From the NCBI RefSeq assembly GCF_003012745.1, contig NZ_PXYK01000020.1:1-64000 (forward strand): a stretch of 64,000 nucleotides of DNA. The letters are read 5' to 3'. Position 1 is the first letter of the stretch, and every line of letters starts with the position of its first letter. Of the stretch, positions 18,933 to 27,881 are shown piece after piece. Both the position numbers and the translations under genes were made by a program. The notes beneath the pieces were generated by a model that worked only from the letters and a program-made list of their open reading frames with translations, searched no databases and had not been told where the DNA came from. The stretch comes from Kumtagia ephedrae (GTDB taxonomy: Bacteria; Pseudomonadota; Alphaproteobacteria; Rhizobiales; Rhizobiaceae).

Positions 18933-19190
18933 AGCCAAACTTGTCCGATCCACCAAACTGCGGTCTCAAGTGCGATGCCGGAGCGGCAGTGTCAAAGTTG
19001 GCAACGAATTGACTGTGTCCCACGGTCGCGAGCCGCAGCCAATCCGGGAGGGTCCGGGCCAGCGTCGCAGACTTGGTCATTCCCTGAAATCGCTCGACCA
19101 GCACGCGGAACCTTGCACAGAATCTGCGGTAATTCGCACACCATTCCAACCCGCCCTCGTTCATTGTCCGAACCTTCTGGAGTTCCCGAC
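18933..19190. other. Intergenic region without a recognisable gene
   Basis: Between the toxin-antitoxin operator and the M24 gene I see no coding region with family similarity; short open frames on both strands look random. It should hold the promoter of the catabolic operon beginning at 19191. The bases CTGGAG just before the ATG give a modest ribosome site. Confidence 0.5.
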
Positions 19191-20495
19191 ATGAGCATCG
19201 TCGTTTTCGATCCCGACAGCACCGAGGATGTGGATTTCAAGGAGCGCATGCGCCATCCCGCCGCGGCCGATCCGGCGGGCGGCATGTGGCTGTCCGACAC
19301 CGAGCCGTCCTTCATCGACGCCGACGCGTTGCGCAAGGGGCGGCTGGCGAAGCTGCGCGCCTGGATGCGCGAGGCGGGCTACGGCGCGGTCGTGCTGTTC
19401 GACCCCTACAACCAGCGCTACGCCACCGGCTCGCGCAACATGTTCGGCTACTTCCTGCGCAATTCCACGCGCTACTTCTTCATCCCGACCGAAGGGCCGG
19501 TCGTGCTCTTCGAATACCCGCAGAGCTACCACGTCTCCATGGTGCTCGACACCGTCGACGAGGCACGCCCGTCGAAGCTGGTGTGGTCGTCGGTATCCGG
19601 TCGCGACGACGAGACCGCCGGCCCGTTCGCCGACGAGATCACGGATCTGCTCAAGGCGCATGGCGGCGGGTCGATGAAGCTCGGCCTCGACCGCTGCGGC
19701 CATCTTCAGGCGCTGGCGCTGGAGAAGCGCGGCTGCGAGGTCAGGGACTGCCAGGGCGAGATCCTTGCCGTGCGCGCCGTCAAGACGCCGGAGGAGATCA
19801 AGTGCCTGCAGGTGTCGATGGCCGGCGCCGAGGCGGCGGTTGCCGCCGTGCGCGAGGCGATCAGGCCGGGCGTGTCGGAGAACGACCTCTTCGCCATCAT
19901 GTATCACGAGGTCATCCGCCAGGGCGGCGAGTTCATCGAGACGCGGCTCTTGACCTCCGGCCAGCGCACCAATCCGTGGTTCAACGAGGCGAGCGGCCGC
20001 AAGATCAGGCCCGGCGAGCTTGTCGCGCTCGATACCGACACCATCGGCTGCTACGGTTACTACTCCGACTTCTCGCGCACCTTCCGCTGCGGCCCGGGCA
20101 GGCCGACGGCCTACCAGAAGTCGCTCTACCGCATGGCCTACGACCAGGTTCAGCACAATATCGGCATCGTCAGGCCGGGCATGGCCTTCCGCGAGATCGC
20201 CGAGAAGGCGTGGAAGATCCCCGGCCGCTTCGTCGACCAGCGCTACACCTCGGTCATGCACGGCGTCGGCATGCATGGCGAGACACCGTTCATCGCCCAC
20301 GCCATGGACTACGAGACCTACGGCCGCGACGGCCACGTCGTGCCCGGCATGGTGGTTTCGGTGGAAAGCTACATCGGCGAGAAGGGCGGCCGCGAGGGCG
20401 TCAAGCTCGAGGACGAGATCCTCATCACCGAGACCGGCACCGAGCTTCTGTCGCGCTTCCCCTACGAGGACGATTTCCTGAGCGGCGAGATCTAG
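19191..20495 (+). CDS. M24 family (creatinase/prolidase fold) protein, DddP-like
   Basis: This 434-residue pita-bread-fold metalloprotein has an N-terminal creatinase domain (FDPYNQRYATGSRNMFGYFL) and a catalytic domain. The six metal ligands are visible: Asp281 and Asp283 (ALDTDTIG), Asp293 (YSDFSR), His357 (MHGVG), Glu392 (VSVES) and Glu407 (KLEDE). As I recall them, the ligands of the DMSP lyase DddP are D295, D297, D307, H371, E406 and E421, which is a constant offset of 14. However, the proposed catalytic Asp377 of DddP corresponds to Gly363 here. So it is DddP-like in architecture but probably not a DMSP lyase; a related dipeptidase, lyase or hydrolase is possible. It starts an operon with a cysteine hydrolase (zero-base gap) and a betaine-type ABC importer. 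Confidence 0.85.
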   Translation: MSIVVFDPDSTEDVDFKERMRHPAAADPAGGMWLSDTEPSFIDADALRKGRLAKLRAWMREAGYGAVVLFDPYNQRYATGSRNMFGYFLRNSTRYFFIPTEGPVVLFEYPQSYHVSMVLDTVDEARPSKLVWSSVSGRDDETAGPFADEITDLLKAHGGGSMKLGLDRCGHLQALALEKRGCEVRDCQGEILAVRAVKTPEEIKCLQVSMAGAEAAVAAVREAIRPGVSENDLFAIMYHEVIRQGGEFIETRLLTSGQRTNPWFNEASGRKIRPGELVALDTDTIGCYGYYSDFSRTFRCGPGRPTAYQKSLYRMAYDQVQHNIGIVRPGMAFREIAEKAWKIPGRFVDQRYTSVMHGVGMHGETPFIAHAMDYETYGRDGHVVPGMVVSVESYIGEKGGREGVKLEDEILITETGTELLSRFPYEDDFLSGEI

Positions 20496-21176
20496 ATGAA
20501 GCGCCCCCTAGCCATAGAGCCAGGCAAAGTCGCAGCCCTGTTCATCGACCTCCAGGAGGAGCACCGGAAGGACCAACGCTATCTGGTCGAAGGTTTCGAC
20601 GCCGTGCTCGCCAACGTGCAGCGGCTGCAGGCCGCCGCGCGCGATGCCGGCGCCCCGCTCTATCATTTCGCCTATGTCGTCGACCTCGACAATCACGTGC
20701 GCCCTTTCCATCCGGTCCAGGCCGACGGCACCTCCGCCTTCAGCGACAAGAGCGATCCGCTGACGGCCGTCTGCCCGGAAGTCGCCGCCTCCGACGGCGA
20801 GCCGCTCATCATCAAGAACGAGCCCAGCGCCTTCGGCGCCGCGTCGCCGGCGGCCGACATCCGCATGCAGGGCATCGAGTGGCTGGTCGTCGCCGGCGTC
20901 TGGACGGAAGCCTGCGTCGACGCAACGGTGAAGGACGCCGTCGCGCTCAGCTTCCGCGTGCTGTTGGTGAAGGACGCCTGCGGCAGCGGCACGGCCGCCA
21001 TGCACGAGACGGCGATCCTGAACCTTGCCAACCGCCTTTATGGCGGCGCGGTGACCGACACGGAGGGCGCCTGCCGGCTGCTCGCCGGCGAGACCATCGA
21101 AGCCTGGCAGATCGAGGGTTCGGTGCCGCTGCGCTTCACCTTCGACAACGCCGCCGGTCTCTACCGGGATCTTTGA
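20496..21176 (+). CDS. Isochorismatase-family cysteine hydrolase
   Basis: This 226-residue hydrolase starts on the base after the M24 stop codon, so the two are surely co-translated. The catalytic triad is visible as Asp in ALFIDLQEEH, Lys in LIIKNEPSAF and Cys in AGVWTEACVDATVKDAV. The family cleaves C-N bonds in amides and carbamoyl compounds such as N-carbamoylsarcosine. With the M24 protein and the betaine-type transporter it could cut an amide made during breakdown of the imported compound. The substrate is not known. Confidence 0.87.
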   Translation: MKRPLAIEPGKVAALFIDLQEEHRKDQRYLVEGFDAVLANVQRLQAAARDAGAPLYHFAYVVDLDNHVRPFHPVQADGTSAFSDKSDPLTAVCPEVAASDGEPLIIKNEPSAFGAASPAADIRMQGIEWLVVAGVWTEACVDATVKDAVALSFRVLLVKDACGSGTAAMHETAILNLANRLYGGAVTDTEGACRLLAGETIEAWQIEGSVPLRFTFDNAAGLYRDL

Positions 21177-21198
21177 CGAGAGGAGGCTGACCGGGACG

Positions 21199-21861
21199 AT
21201 GGAGATCCTGCGATTCATGGTCGAGAACCTCGGCCTGATCGGCGAGCGGGCGGTGGAGCATATCTCCATCGTCTTCGTGGCGGTCACCATAGCCGTGGTC
21301 ACGGCCGTGCCGATCGGCATCGCCATCACCCTGTCGAAGAGCGCGGCCGACGTCGTGCTCTACTTCGCCTCGATGATGATCACGGTGCCGTCGATCGCGC
21401 TGTTCGGGCTGATGATCCCGCTGCTGTCGCCGATCGGCCATGGCATCGGCTACGTCCCGGCGGTGATCGCCGTCATCCTCTATTCGCAGCTGCCGATCAT
21501 CCGCAACACCTACACGGCCATCGCCAATGTCGACCCGGCGCTACGCGAGGCGGCCAGGGGCATGGGCATGAGCACCTTCCAGCGGCTGCGCCAGGTCGAG
21601 ATTCCCCTGGCCGTTCCGGTCATCATGGCCGGCATCCGCACCGCCGTCGTCATGAACATCGCCGTCACCGCCATCGCCGCCTATATCGGCGCCGGCGGCC
21701 TCGGCACCTTCATCTCGCGCGGCATCAGCCAGTCGGACCCGCGCCAGCTCGTCACCGGCGCCGTCGCCGTGTCGCTGCTCGCCATCGCCGCCGATCTCTT
21801 CCTTGCGCTTGTCCAGCGGCTGCTCACCTCGAGGGGCATCGCCAGCGAGGCGCCGGCATGA
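21199..21861 (+). CDS. Glycine-betaine/osmoprotectant-type ABC permease
   Basis: This 220-residue inner-membrane permease has about five to six helices and the binding-protein-dependent transport (EAA) loop REAARGMGMSTFQRLRQVEIP. The closing GAGGLGTFISRGI is typical of the OpuC/ProW/OsmY-like subfamily (COG1174). It is the first of two permeases flanking the ATPase gene. Its ATG overlaps nothing and follows the hydrolase by 22 bases with an AGGAGG-like site (GAGAGGAGG). The stop overlaps the ATPase start by four bases. Confidence 0.92.
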   Translation: MEILRFMVENLGLIGERAVEHISIVFVAVTIAVVTAVPIGIAITLSKSAADVVLYFASMMITVPSIALFGLMIPLLSPIGHGIGYVPAVIAVILYSQLPIIRNTYTAIANVDPALREAARGMGMSTFQRLRQVEIPLAVPVIMAGIRTAVVMNIAVTAIAAYIGAGGLGTFISRGISQSDPRQLVTGAVAVSLLAIAADLFLALVQRLLTSRGIASEAPA

Positions 21862-22961
21862 TCAGGCTGGAGCACCTGACAAAAGTCTTCGGCGACCCGC
21901 AGCGCGGCGTTCTCGCCGTCGACGACGTCAGCCTCGAGCTGCCGGCCGGCGAGATCTGCGTGCTGCTGGGGCCGTCCGGCTGCGGCAAGACGACCACCAT
22001 GAAGATGATCAACCGGCTGATCGAGCCGACGAGCGGCAGGATCTTCATCGACGGCCGCGACACCACCCAGACCGACCCGATCCGGCTCCGCCGCTCGATC
22101 GGCTACGTCATCCAGCAGATCGGCCTGTTTCCCAACAAGACCGTCGCCGACAACATCTGCGTCGTTCCCGACCTGCTCGGCTGGGACCGCAGGAAGGCGC
22201 GCAAGCGGGCCGGCGAGCTCCTGGAGCTGGTCGGCATGGCGCCCGCCACCTTCCTCGACCGCTTTCCGAAGGAGCTGTCCGGCGGCCAGCAGCAGCGCGT
22301 CGGCGTCTTGCGGGCGCTCGCCGCCGACCCGCCGGTCATGCTGATGGACGAGCCGTTCGGCGCCATCGACCCGATCAACCGCGAGGTGATCCAGGACGAG
22401 TTCTTGCGCATGCAGCAGACGCTGCGCAAGACCATCATCTTCGTCTCGCACGACCTCGACGAGGCGGTGAAGATGGCCGACAAGATCGCCATCTTCCGCG
22501 CCGGCCGGCTGGAGCAGTTCGCCAGCCCGGACGAATTGCTCGCCCGGCCGGCCAACGGCTTCATCGAAAGCTTCCTCGGCTCCGACCGGGCGCTCAAGCG
22601 CCTGCGCCTCGTCACGGTCGCCGACGCCATGGTCGCGGGGCACGACGCAGTCCGAGGCGACGATCCACTTGACCGGGCGGCCGAGCTGATCCGCGCGTCG
22701 GGCCATCCCGGCGTGGTCGCCGTCGATGCCGAAGGCCGCCCCGAGGGCTGGTTTTCGCTTCCGGACGGCGGCGGCTCCACGGCAAGCCGGCAGCCGCTGC
22801 GCGCCACCGTCTCCACAGCGACCGACCTGCGCAACGCCGTGGCGCTGATGTTCGCGCACGACATGCCGCTGCTGCCCTGCGTCGACGATGCCGGCAAGCT
22901 GGCGGGCGTGCTCACCTACCGCTCCGTCGTGAAGAGCCTCGCCACCGGGGCGCCGGAATGA
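21858..22961 (+). CDS. Glycine-betaine/osmoprotectant-type ABC ATPase with CBS region
   Basis: This 367-residue ATPase powers the importer. It has Walker A GPSGCGKTT near residues 38-46, a Q-loop in GYVIQQIGLFPNKTV, the ABC signature LSGGQQQRVGV, Walker B VMLMDEPFGAID and the H-loop VSHDLDE. The C-terminal 110 residues form a CBS-like pair, seen at the end as LRNAVALMFAHDMPLLPCVDDAGKLAGVLTYRSVVK. In OpuA-type transporters this region senses ionic strength. It overlaps both permease genes by four bases (ATGA junctions). Confidence 0.94.
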   Translation: MIRLEHLTKVFGDPQRGVLAVDDVSLELPAGEICVLLGPSGCGKTTTMKMINRLIEPTSGRIFIDGRDTTQTDPIRLRRSIGYVIQQIGLFPNKTVADNICVVPDLLGWDRRKARKRAGELLELVGMAPATFLDRFPKELSGGQQQRVGVLRALAADPPVMLMDEPFGAIDPINREVIQDEFLRMQQTLRKTIIFVSHDLDEAVKMADKIAIFRAGRLEQFASPDELLARPANGFIESFLGSDRALKRLRLVTVADAMVAGHDAVRGDDPLDRAAELIRASGHPGVVAVDAEGRPEGWFSLPDGGGSTASRQPLRATVSTATDLRNAVALMFAHDMPLLPCVDDAGKLAGVLTYRSVVKSLATGAPE

Positions 22962-23926
22962 GCGAGGCCGCGACCCGGACCCTGCAGGCACCCGGCCGCC
23001 TCGCCGCCCCGGCCGGGCCCGCATCGGCCGGCCAGATACCCCCACCCCTAACCCCTCCCCACAAGGGGGAGGGGGACTTTGCGGCCGCCATGCCGCGCAA
23101 AACCGTTGACGAATGGGGCTTGGCCGAGACGCAGCCAGATCCCCCTCCCCCTTGTGGGGAGGGGTTAGGGGTGGGGGTAAACCCCTATGCGGTTACCCTG
23201 CCCACAAGAGCAACACTGCCACCGGCCTTCCTTGTCTGGCTGGTCATCGCCCTGGCGCTGGCGTGGTGGCTCTGGTCCAGCAGCATGCCGGCCGAGATCC
23301 TCACCTATTGGGAGGACATCACCTATCTCGCCGTCCAGCATATCGAGTTGGTCGCATGGTCCGGCGGTCTGGCCATTCTCGTCGGCGTCCCGGTCGGCAT
23401 CGTGCTGTCGCGCCCGGCGCTGCGGAAGGTTTCCGAGGCCGCGCTGCAGATCTTCAATCTCGGCACCACCATCCCGACGCTTGCCATCCTGGCGCTGTCG
23501 ATGTCGGTGCTCGGCATCGGCACGGTGCCGGCGATCTTCGGCCTGTGGGCGGCGACGCTGCTGCCGATCGTACGCAACACCTATACCGGCCTGCGCGCCG
23601 TGCCGGCCCATCTCGTCGAGGCCGCGCACGGCATGGGCATGACGCCCGCCCAGGTGCTCTGGCGCGTCGAGTTGCCCAATGCCTTGTTCGTCATCTTCGG
23701 CGGCATCCGCACCGCGCTCGCCATCTGCGTCGGCTCGGCTCCGCTGGTCTTCCTGATCGGCGCCGGCGGCCTCGGCGAGCTGATCTTCACCGGCATCGCG
23801 CTCGACGAGCTGCCGATGATGCTCGCCGGCGCGATTCCCACCGCGCTGATCGCGGTCATCACCGACTTCGTCGTCGGCCGGCTGCAATTCCATCTCGTTC
23901 CGCGAGGCATCAACCCGCTGCGCTGA
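22958..23926 (+). CDS. Glycine-betaine-type ABC permease carrying an in-frame repeat element
   Basis: This is the second permease of the importer, 322 residues, with transmembrane helices from about residue 88 (FLVWLVIALALAWWLW) and the EAA loop VEAAHGMGMTPAQVLWRVELP, then LIGAGGLGELIFTGIA. The N-terminus is odd. Residues about 27-74 are translated from an inverted-repeat element (family A, 23037-23179) that elsewhere in this window lies mostly between genes. It gives a Pro/Gly-rich insert (PPPLTPPHKGEGDF to PPPPCGEGLGVGV). The frame stays open before and after, so the insert should be cytoplasmic and tolerated. The start overlaps the ATPase stop by four bases; a shortened start after the element cannot be excluded but no good one is seen. 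Confidence 0.88.
   Translation: MSEAATRTLQAPGRLAAPAGPASAGQIPPPLTPPHKGEGDFAAAMPRKTVDEWGLAETQPDPPPPCGEGLGVGVNPYAVTLPTRATLPPAFLVWLVIALALAWWLWSSSMPAEILTYWEDITYLAVQHIELVAWSGGLAILVGVPVGIVLSRPALRKVSEAALQIFNLGTTIPTLAILALSMSVLGIGTVPAIFGLWAATLLPIVRNTYTGLRAVPAHLVEAAHGMGMTPAQVLWRVELPNALFVIFGGIRTALAICVGSAPLVFLIGAGGLGELIFTGIALDELPMMLAGAIPTALIAVITDFVVGRLQFHLVPRGINPLR
23037..23179. repeat. Inverted-repeat element, family A, copy 1 (inside a permease gene)
   Basis: This 143-bp element has perfect 40-bp inverted arms at 23037-23076 and 23140-23179 and a 63-bp centre. The arm begins TACCCCCACCCCTAACCCCT. It lies wholly within the permease reading frame, with no stop. The flanks show no inverted duplication. 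Centres of copies 1 and 2 are homologous in opposite orientation (shared GGCAT-GCGGCCGCAAAGT). Confidence 0.95.
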
Positions 23927-23962
23927 CGCGGGCGGAAACAAGTCAACCAAAAGGGGAGTAAA

Positions 23963-24877
23963 ATGGGAGCTTTTCTGAAAAAACTCGGAGCTTTTTCGAA
24001 ATTTGTCGGCGGTCTTGCTTCCGCTATGGCGGTTTTCGGACTGGCACATACCGCCACGGCGGCCGAGCTGACGGTCGGCGGCAAGGCTTTTACCGAGCAG
24101 CTGATCATCGCCGAGATGACGAAGCAGCTGCTGGAGAGCAAGGGCCACACCGTCGACAAGAAGGACGGCATGGGCACCAAGATCGTCCGCGCCGCCCTGG
24201 AGAACGGCGAGGTCGACCTCTACTGGGAATATACCGGAACCTCGCTGATCACCTTCAACAAGGTCACCGAGAAACTGTCGCCCGAGGACACCTATGCGCG
24301 GGTGAAGCAGCTCGACGGCGAGAAGGGCCTGGTCTGGCTGAAGCCCTCCAAGGCCAACAACACCTACGCCATGGTGGTGCGCGGCGACAATCCGAAGACG
24401 GACGGCATGGCCACCGTCTCCGACCTCGCCGCCGCCTACAATGCCGGCACGGCGGTTACGCTCGGCACCACGGCCGAGTTCCCGAAGCGCGAGGACGGCC
24501 TGATCGGCCTGCAGAAGACCTACGGCTTCGAGGCCGGCCGCGCCAATGTCCGGCCGATGGATCTCGGCCTCGCCTACAACGCGCTCGCCAATGGCGATCT
24601 CGACGTCGTCTCGGCCCAGGCCACCGACGGCCAGATCGCCGCCATGAAGCTGAAGCTGCTCAAGGACGACAAGGGCTTCTTCCCCGACTACGCGCTCACC
24701 CCGGTGGTGCGCAAGGAGGTGCTCGACGCCAATCCCGACCTGCAGGCCATCCTGGAATCGCTCTCGGCAAAACTCGACGACAGCGTCATGCAGCGGCTGA
24801 ACGCCGAGGTCGACGTCGACAGGAAGACGGTCGAGGCCGTCTCCACCGGTTTCCTCAAGGAAAGCGGCCTGATGTGA
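23963..24877 (+). CDS. Glycine-betaine/osmoprotectant-type substrate-binding protein
   Basis: This 304-residue periplasmic binding protein belongs to the OpuAC/OpuBC family. A signal peptide ends near LAHTATAA-ELTVGG, and the mature start GGKAFTEQLIIAEM is diagnostic. The ligand-pocket segments DLYWEYTGTSLI and VVSAQATDGQIAAM correspond to the betaine/choline-binding region, although the usual STDGR is ATDGQ here, so ligand choice may differ from choline or betaine. A strong AAGGGGAG precedes the ATG. It completes the importer with the two permeases and the ATPase. Confidence 0.92.
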   Translation: MGAFLKKLGAFSKFVGGLASAMAVFGLAHTATAAELTVGGKAFTEQLIIAEMTKQLLESKGHTVDKKDGMGTKIVRAALENGEVDLYWEYTGTSLITFNKVTEKLSPEDTYARVKQLDGEKGLVWLKPSKANNTYAMVVRGDNPKTDGMATVSDLAAAYNAGTAVTLGTTAEFPKREDGLIGLQKTYGFEAGRANVRPMDLGLAYNALANGDLDVVSAQATDGQIAAMKLKLLKDDKGFFPDYALTPVVRKEVLDANPDLQAILESLSAKLDDSVMQRLNAEVDVDRKTVEAVSTGFLKESGLM

Positions 24878-24945
24878 GCGAGCCCGGCGGGGTGGCCGTG
24901 CCGCCCCGCCATTCCGACGACAGCGAACCGTGATCGGAGGATCCA

Positions 24946-26589
24946 ATGACGAAGATGATGCTGACCGACAGACCGCTTCATCCGCAGGCCCCGGCGGTGG
25001 CGGAGGGTTTCAGGACGGGCAAGGTGAACCGGCGGGAGTTTTTCGCCACCATGGCGGCGCTCGGCGTCAGCGCGTCGGGTGCCTTCGCCCTCGGCGGGCT
25101 GGCGCCGACGCCCGCGGCGGCGCAGGAGCCGCAGCGCGGCGGCGTGCTGCGGGTCGCCATGAACGTCAAGGGCTGGCGCGACCCGCGCACCTTCGACGGC
25201 GTAGAGATGTCGAACGTCGCCCGCCAGTGCAACGAATACCTCGTGCGCTGGAACCGCGACTTCACCTTCGAGCCGTGGCTGCTCGAAAGCTGGGAGGTCA
25301 GCGACGACGCCAGGGAGCTGACGCTGCATGTCCGGCAGGGCATCGCCTGGTCGAACGGCGATACCTTCAACGCCGACGACGTCATCCACAACCTCACCCG
25401 CTGGTGCGACGCGACGGTGGAAGGCAACTCGCTCGCCGGGCGCATGGGCGGGCTCGTCGACCCGAACACCAGGAAGGCGCTGGACGGCGCCATCGAGCGG
25501 GTCGACAACTACACGGTACGGCTGAAGCTGCCGCAGCCCGACATCTCGCTGATCCCCGGCATGGCCGATTATCCGGCGCTCATCATGCACCGCAGCTATG
25601 ACGGCGAGACCGATCCTCTGAAGGCGCTGGCGATCACCACCGGCCCATGCGAGCTGGTGCGCTGGGACACCGAGGTCGGCGCCGAAGTCCGCCGCAAGGA
25701 CAAGTGGTGGAAGGGCGACTTCCTGCTCGATGGCGTGCAGTGGACGGATTACGGCTCCGATCCCAACCCGATGTTCTCGGCCTTCGAATCCGGCGAGATC
25801 GACACCAACCACGAGACCTCCACCGACACCGTCTCACAGGCCGAGGCGCTCGGGCTCGCCAGTTCCGAGATCGCCACCGGCTCGACCATCGTGGCCCGCT
25901 TCAACGTCACCAACGCGCCCTATGACGACCAGCGGGTGCGTCGTGCCGCGCAGCTCGCAGTCGACAACGCCGCGGTAGTGAAGATCGGCCTGGACGATCG
26001 CGGCGTTCCGGCGGCCAACCACCACGTCGGGCCGATGCATGAGGAATATGCCGACATCGGCCCGCATGTCCGCAATGTCGAGGAGGCGAAGAAGCTGCTC
26101 GAGGAGGCGGGCAAGAGCGGTCACGAATACGAGCTGATCTCGGTCGACGTGGAATGGCAGAAATCGTCCGCCGACGCCATCGCCGGGCAGATGCGCGAGG
26201 CCGGCCTGAAGATCAAGCGCACCGTGCTGCCGGCCGCCACCTTCTGGAACGACTGGAACAAATATCCCTTCTCCTGCACCGAATGGCTCGGGCGGCCGCT
26301 CGGCGTGCAGGTGCTGGCGCTGGCCTATCGCTCGGGCGGCGCCTGGAACGAGAGCGGCTATTCCGATCCGGAGTTCGACAAGCTGCTGGAGCAGGCGCTG
26401 GCAACGCCCGACGCCGGCAAGCGCCGCGAGCTGATGGCGAAGATCGAGCAGAACCTCAGGGATTCCGGCGTCATCATCCAACCCTACTGGCGCAAGGTCT
26501 ACCGCACCTACCGGGAAGGCGTGCATGGCTGCGACCAGCATCAGGCGCTGGAGCAGCATTGGGACAAGGCCTGGATCGAGCAGGCGTAG
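24946..26589 (+). CDS. Family 5 (dipeptide-type) substrate-binding protein with Tat-like signal
   Basis: This 547-residue extracytoplasmic binding protein is of the DppA/OppA class. The N-terminus has a twin-arginine motif NRREFF at about residues 26-31 followed by a hydrophobic run to TPAAAQ, implying Tat export. Family segments include [39 protein letters not shown] and the late [19 protein letters not shown] lies before the ATG. No dipeptide-type permeases or ATPases are in the window, so it either works with a transporter elsewhere or replaces the betaine-type binding protein. It ends six bases before the esterase gene. Confidence 0.88.
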   Translation: MTKMMLTDRPLHPQAPAVAEGFRTGKVNRREFFATMAALGVSASGAFALGGLAPTPAAAQEPQRGGVLRVAMNVKGWRDPRTFDGVEMSNVARQCNEYLVRWNRDFTFEPWLLESWEVSDDARELTLHVRQGIAWSNGDTFNADDVIHNLTRWCDATVEGNSLAGRMGGLVDPNTRKALDGAIERVDNYTVRLKLPQPDISLIPGMADYPALIMHRSYDGETDPLKALAITTGPCELVRWDTEVGAEVRRKDKWWKGDFLLDGVQWTDYGSDPNPMFSAFESGEIDTNHETSTDTVSQAEALGLASSEIATGSTIVARFNVTNAPYDDQRVRRAAQLAVDNAAVVKIGLDDRGVPAANHHVGPMHEEYADIGPHVRNVEEAKKLLEEAGKSGHEYELISVDVEWQKSSADAIAGQMREAGLKIKRTVLPAATFWNDWNKYPFSCTEWLGRPLGVQVLALAYRSGGAWNESGYSDPEFDKLLEQALATPDAGKRRELMAKIEQNLRDSGVIIQPYWRKVYRTYREGVHGCDQHQALEQHWDKAWIEQA

Positions 26590-26595
26590 ACGACG

Positions 26596-27552
26596 ATGCG
26601 GCCGTCGGAGGCACCCGACTATCGGAAACGGATGGATGCCGAGACCCGGGCCTTCATCGACCGCATCGATGCCTTCTATCCGCCCGAGGCGATCGGCCTG
26701 CCGATCGAAGAGAACCGAGCGATCTACAACCGGATGAGCCGCGCCTTCCACGCCGGCCGTCCGGCCGGTGTGACGGCCGAGACCGACTCCATGGAGGCTG
26801 GTGGACACGCCATTCCGGTTCGCATCTATCGACGCGACGCGCCGGACAAGGCGGCCGTCGTGCTCTATTTTCACGGCGGCGGCTTCATCCTCGGCGGCCT
26901 CGACAGCCATGACGACATCTGCGCCGATCTTTGCGCCGGCACCGGCTTTGCCGTGGTCTCGGTCGACTACCGGCTGGCGCCGGAGCATACCGGCACAGCC
27001 GCTTTCGACGACGCGGTCTCCGCCTACGAATGGGCCACGAAAACCTTCCGTCGGCCGGTCGTGCTCGTCGGCGAATCCGCCGGCGGCACGCTGGCGGCGT
27101 GCCTTGCCCATCATCTGCGCGGTCATGGGTCGGCGCCGGCCGGCCAGGTGCTGGTCTATCCGATGCTCGGCGGCGACGAGAGCAAAGGCTCTTATGTCGT
27201 CCATGCCGAAGCGCCGCTGCTGTCGGCCCGCGACGTCGCGGTCTACAAGAACATCCGCACCGGCGGCGAGGATACCTCCGGCGACCCGCGCTACCTGCCG
27301 CTCGCCGACAGCGACTTCTCCGGCCTGCCGCCCACGATCATCTTCACCGCCGAATGCGACCCGCTGTCCTCCGACGGCGAGGCCTATCGCGACCGCCTGC
27401 TTGCGGCCGGCGGCAAGGCGCTGTGGCACGAGGAGAAGGGCCTGCCGCACGGCTACCTCCGCGCCCGCGCTACCGTGGCGCGCGCTCGCGACAGCTTTAT
27501 TCGTATCGTTCAGGCGGTCGACGCGCTCGGCAGGAGCGAGCGGGCGGGATGA
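26596..27552 (+). CDS. Alpha/beta hydrolase, hormone-sensitive-lipase family
   Basis: This 318-residue esterase-like enzyme has the oxyanion motif YFHGGGFILGG, the nucleophile Ser in VLVGESAGGTLAA, the acid in AECDPLSSDGEAY and the catalytic His in LPHGYLR. These are the full catalytic set of the HSL family. No signal peptide is visible, so it is cytoplasmic. It lies six bases after the family 5 binding protein. An ester or lactone formed during breakdown of the transported compound is a likely substrate, but this is inference. Confidence 0.9.
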   Translation: MRPSEAPDYRKRMDAETRAFIDRIDAFYPPEAIGLPIEENRAIYNRMSRAFHAGRPAGVTAETDSMEAGGHAIPVRIYRRDAPDKAAVVLYFHGGGFILGGLDSHDDICADLCAGTGFAVVSVDYRLAPEHTGTAAFDDAVSAYEWATKTFRRPVVLVGESAGGTLAACLAHHLRGHGSAPAGQVLVYPMLGGDESKGSYVVHAEAPLLSARDVAVYKNIRTGGEDTSGDPRYLPLADSDFSGLPPTIIFTAECDPLSSDGEAYRDRLLAAGGKALWHEEKGLPHGYLRARATVARARDSFIRIVQAVDALGRSERAG

Positions 27553-27622
27553 GAGTCGTTTCCCCTCCCCTTGAAGGTCATGCGATCGGATACGGTCAAT
27601 CGCCGAGGGCGCGACCTCTCGC

Positions 27623-27765
27623 TACCCCCACCCCTAACCCCTCCCCTCAAGGGGGAGGGGGACTGGCTGGCCTCACCGCCGGGCGCCAATCGTCGATGGT
27701 TTCGCGTGGCATAGCGGCCGCAAAGTCCCCCTCCCCCTTGAGGGGAGGGGTTAGGGGTGGGGGTA
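27623..27765. repeat. Inverted-repeat element, family A, copy 2
   Basis: This 143-bp element has 40-bp inverted arms at 27623-27662 and 27726-27765. It fills much of the 329-base gap between the esterase and enolase-superfamily genes. The arms carry CTCAAG at the turn where copy 1 has CACAAG. The rest of the gap shows no gene and no clear promoter. Confidence 0.95.
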
Positions 27766-27881
27766 ATTCCGTCCAACGTCCCGTCTCAACGGAAGGGGTG
27801 CCCTCAGCGGCAGAACCCCTCAGGCCTCCCACCATCAACCAAACGGCGGCTCCCCTCCGCCACCACTGAAGGAACCCAAGC

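Noticed and set aside
19191-20495. Confident call as DMSP lyase DddP
   Set aside because: Metal ligands fit, but the proposed catalytic Asp is Gly and the organism type does not require DMSP use.
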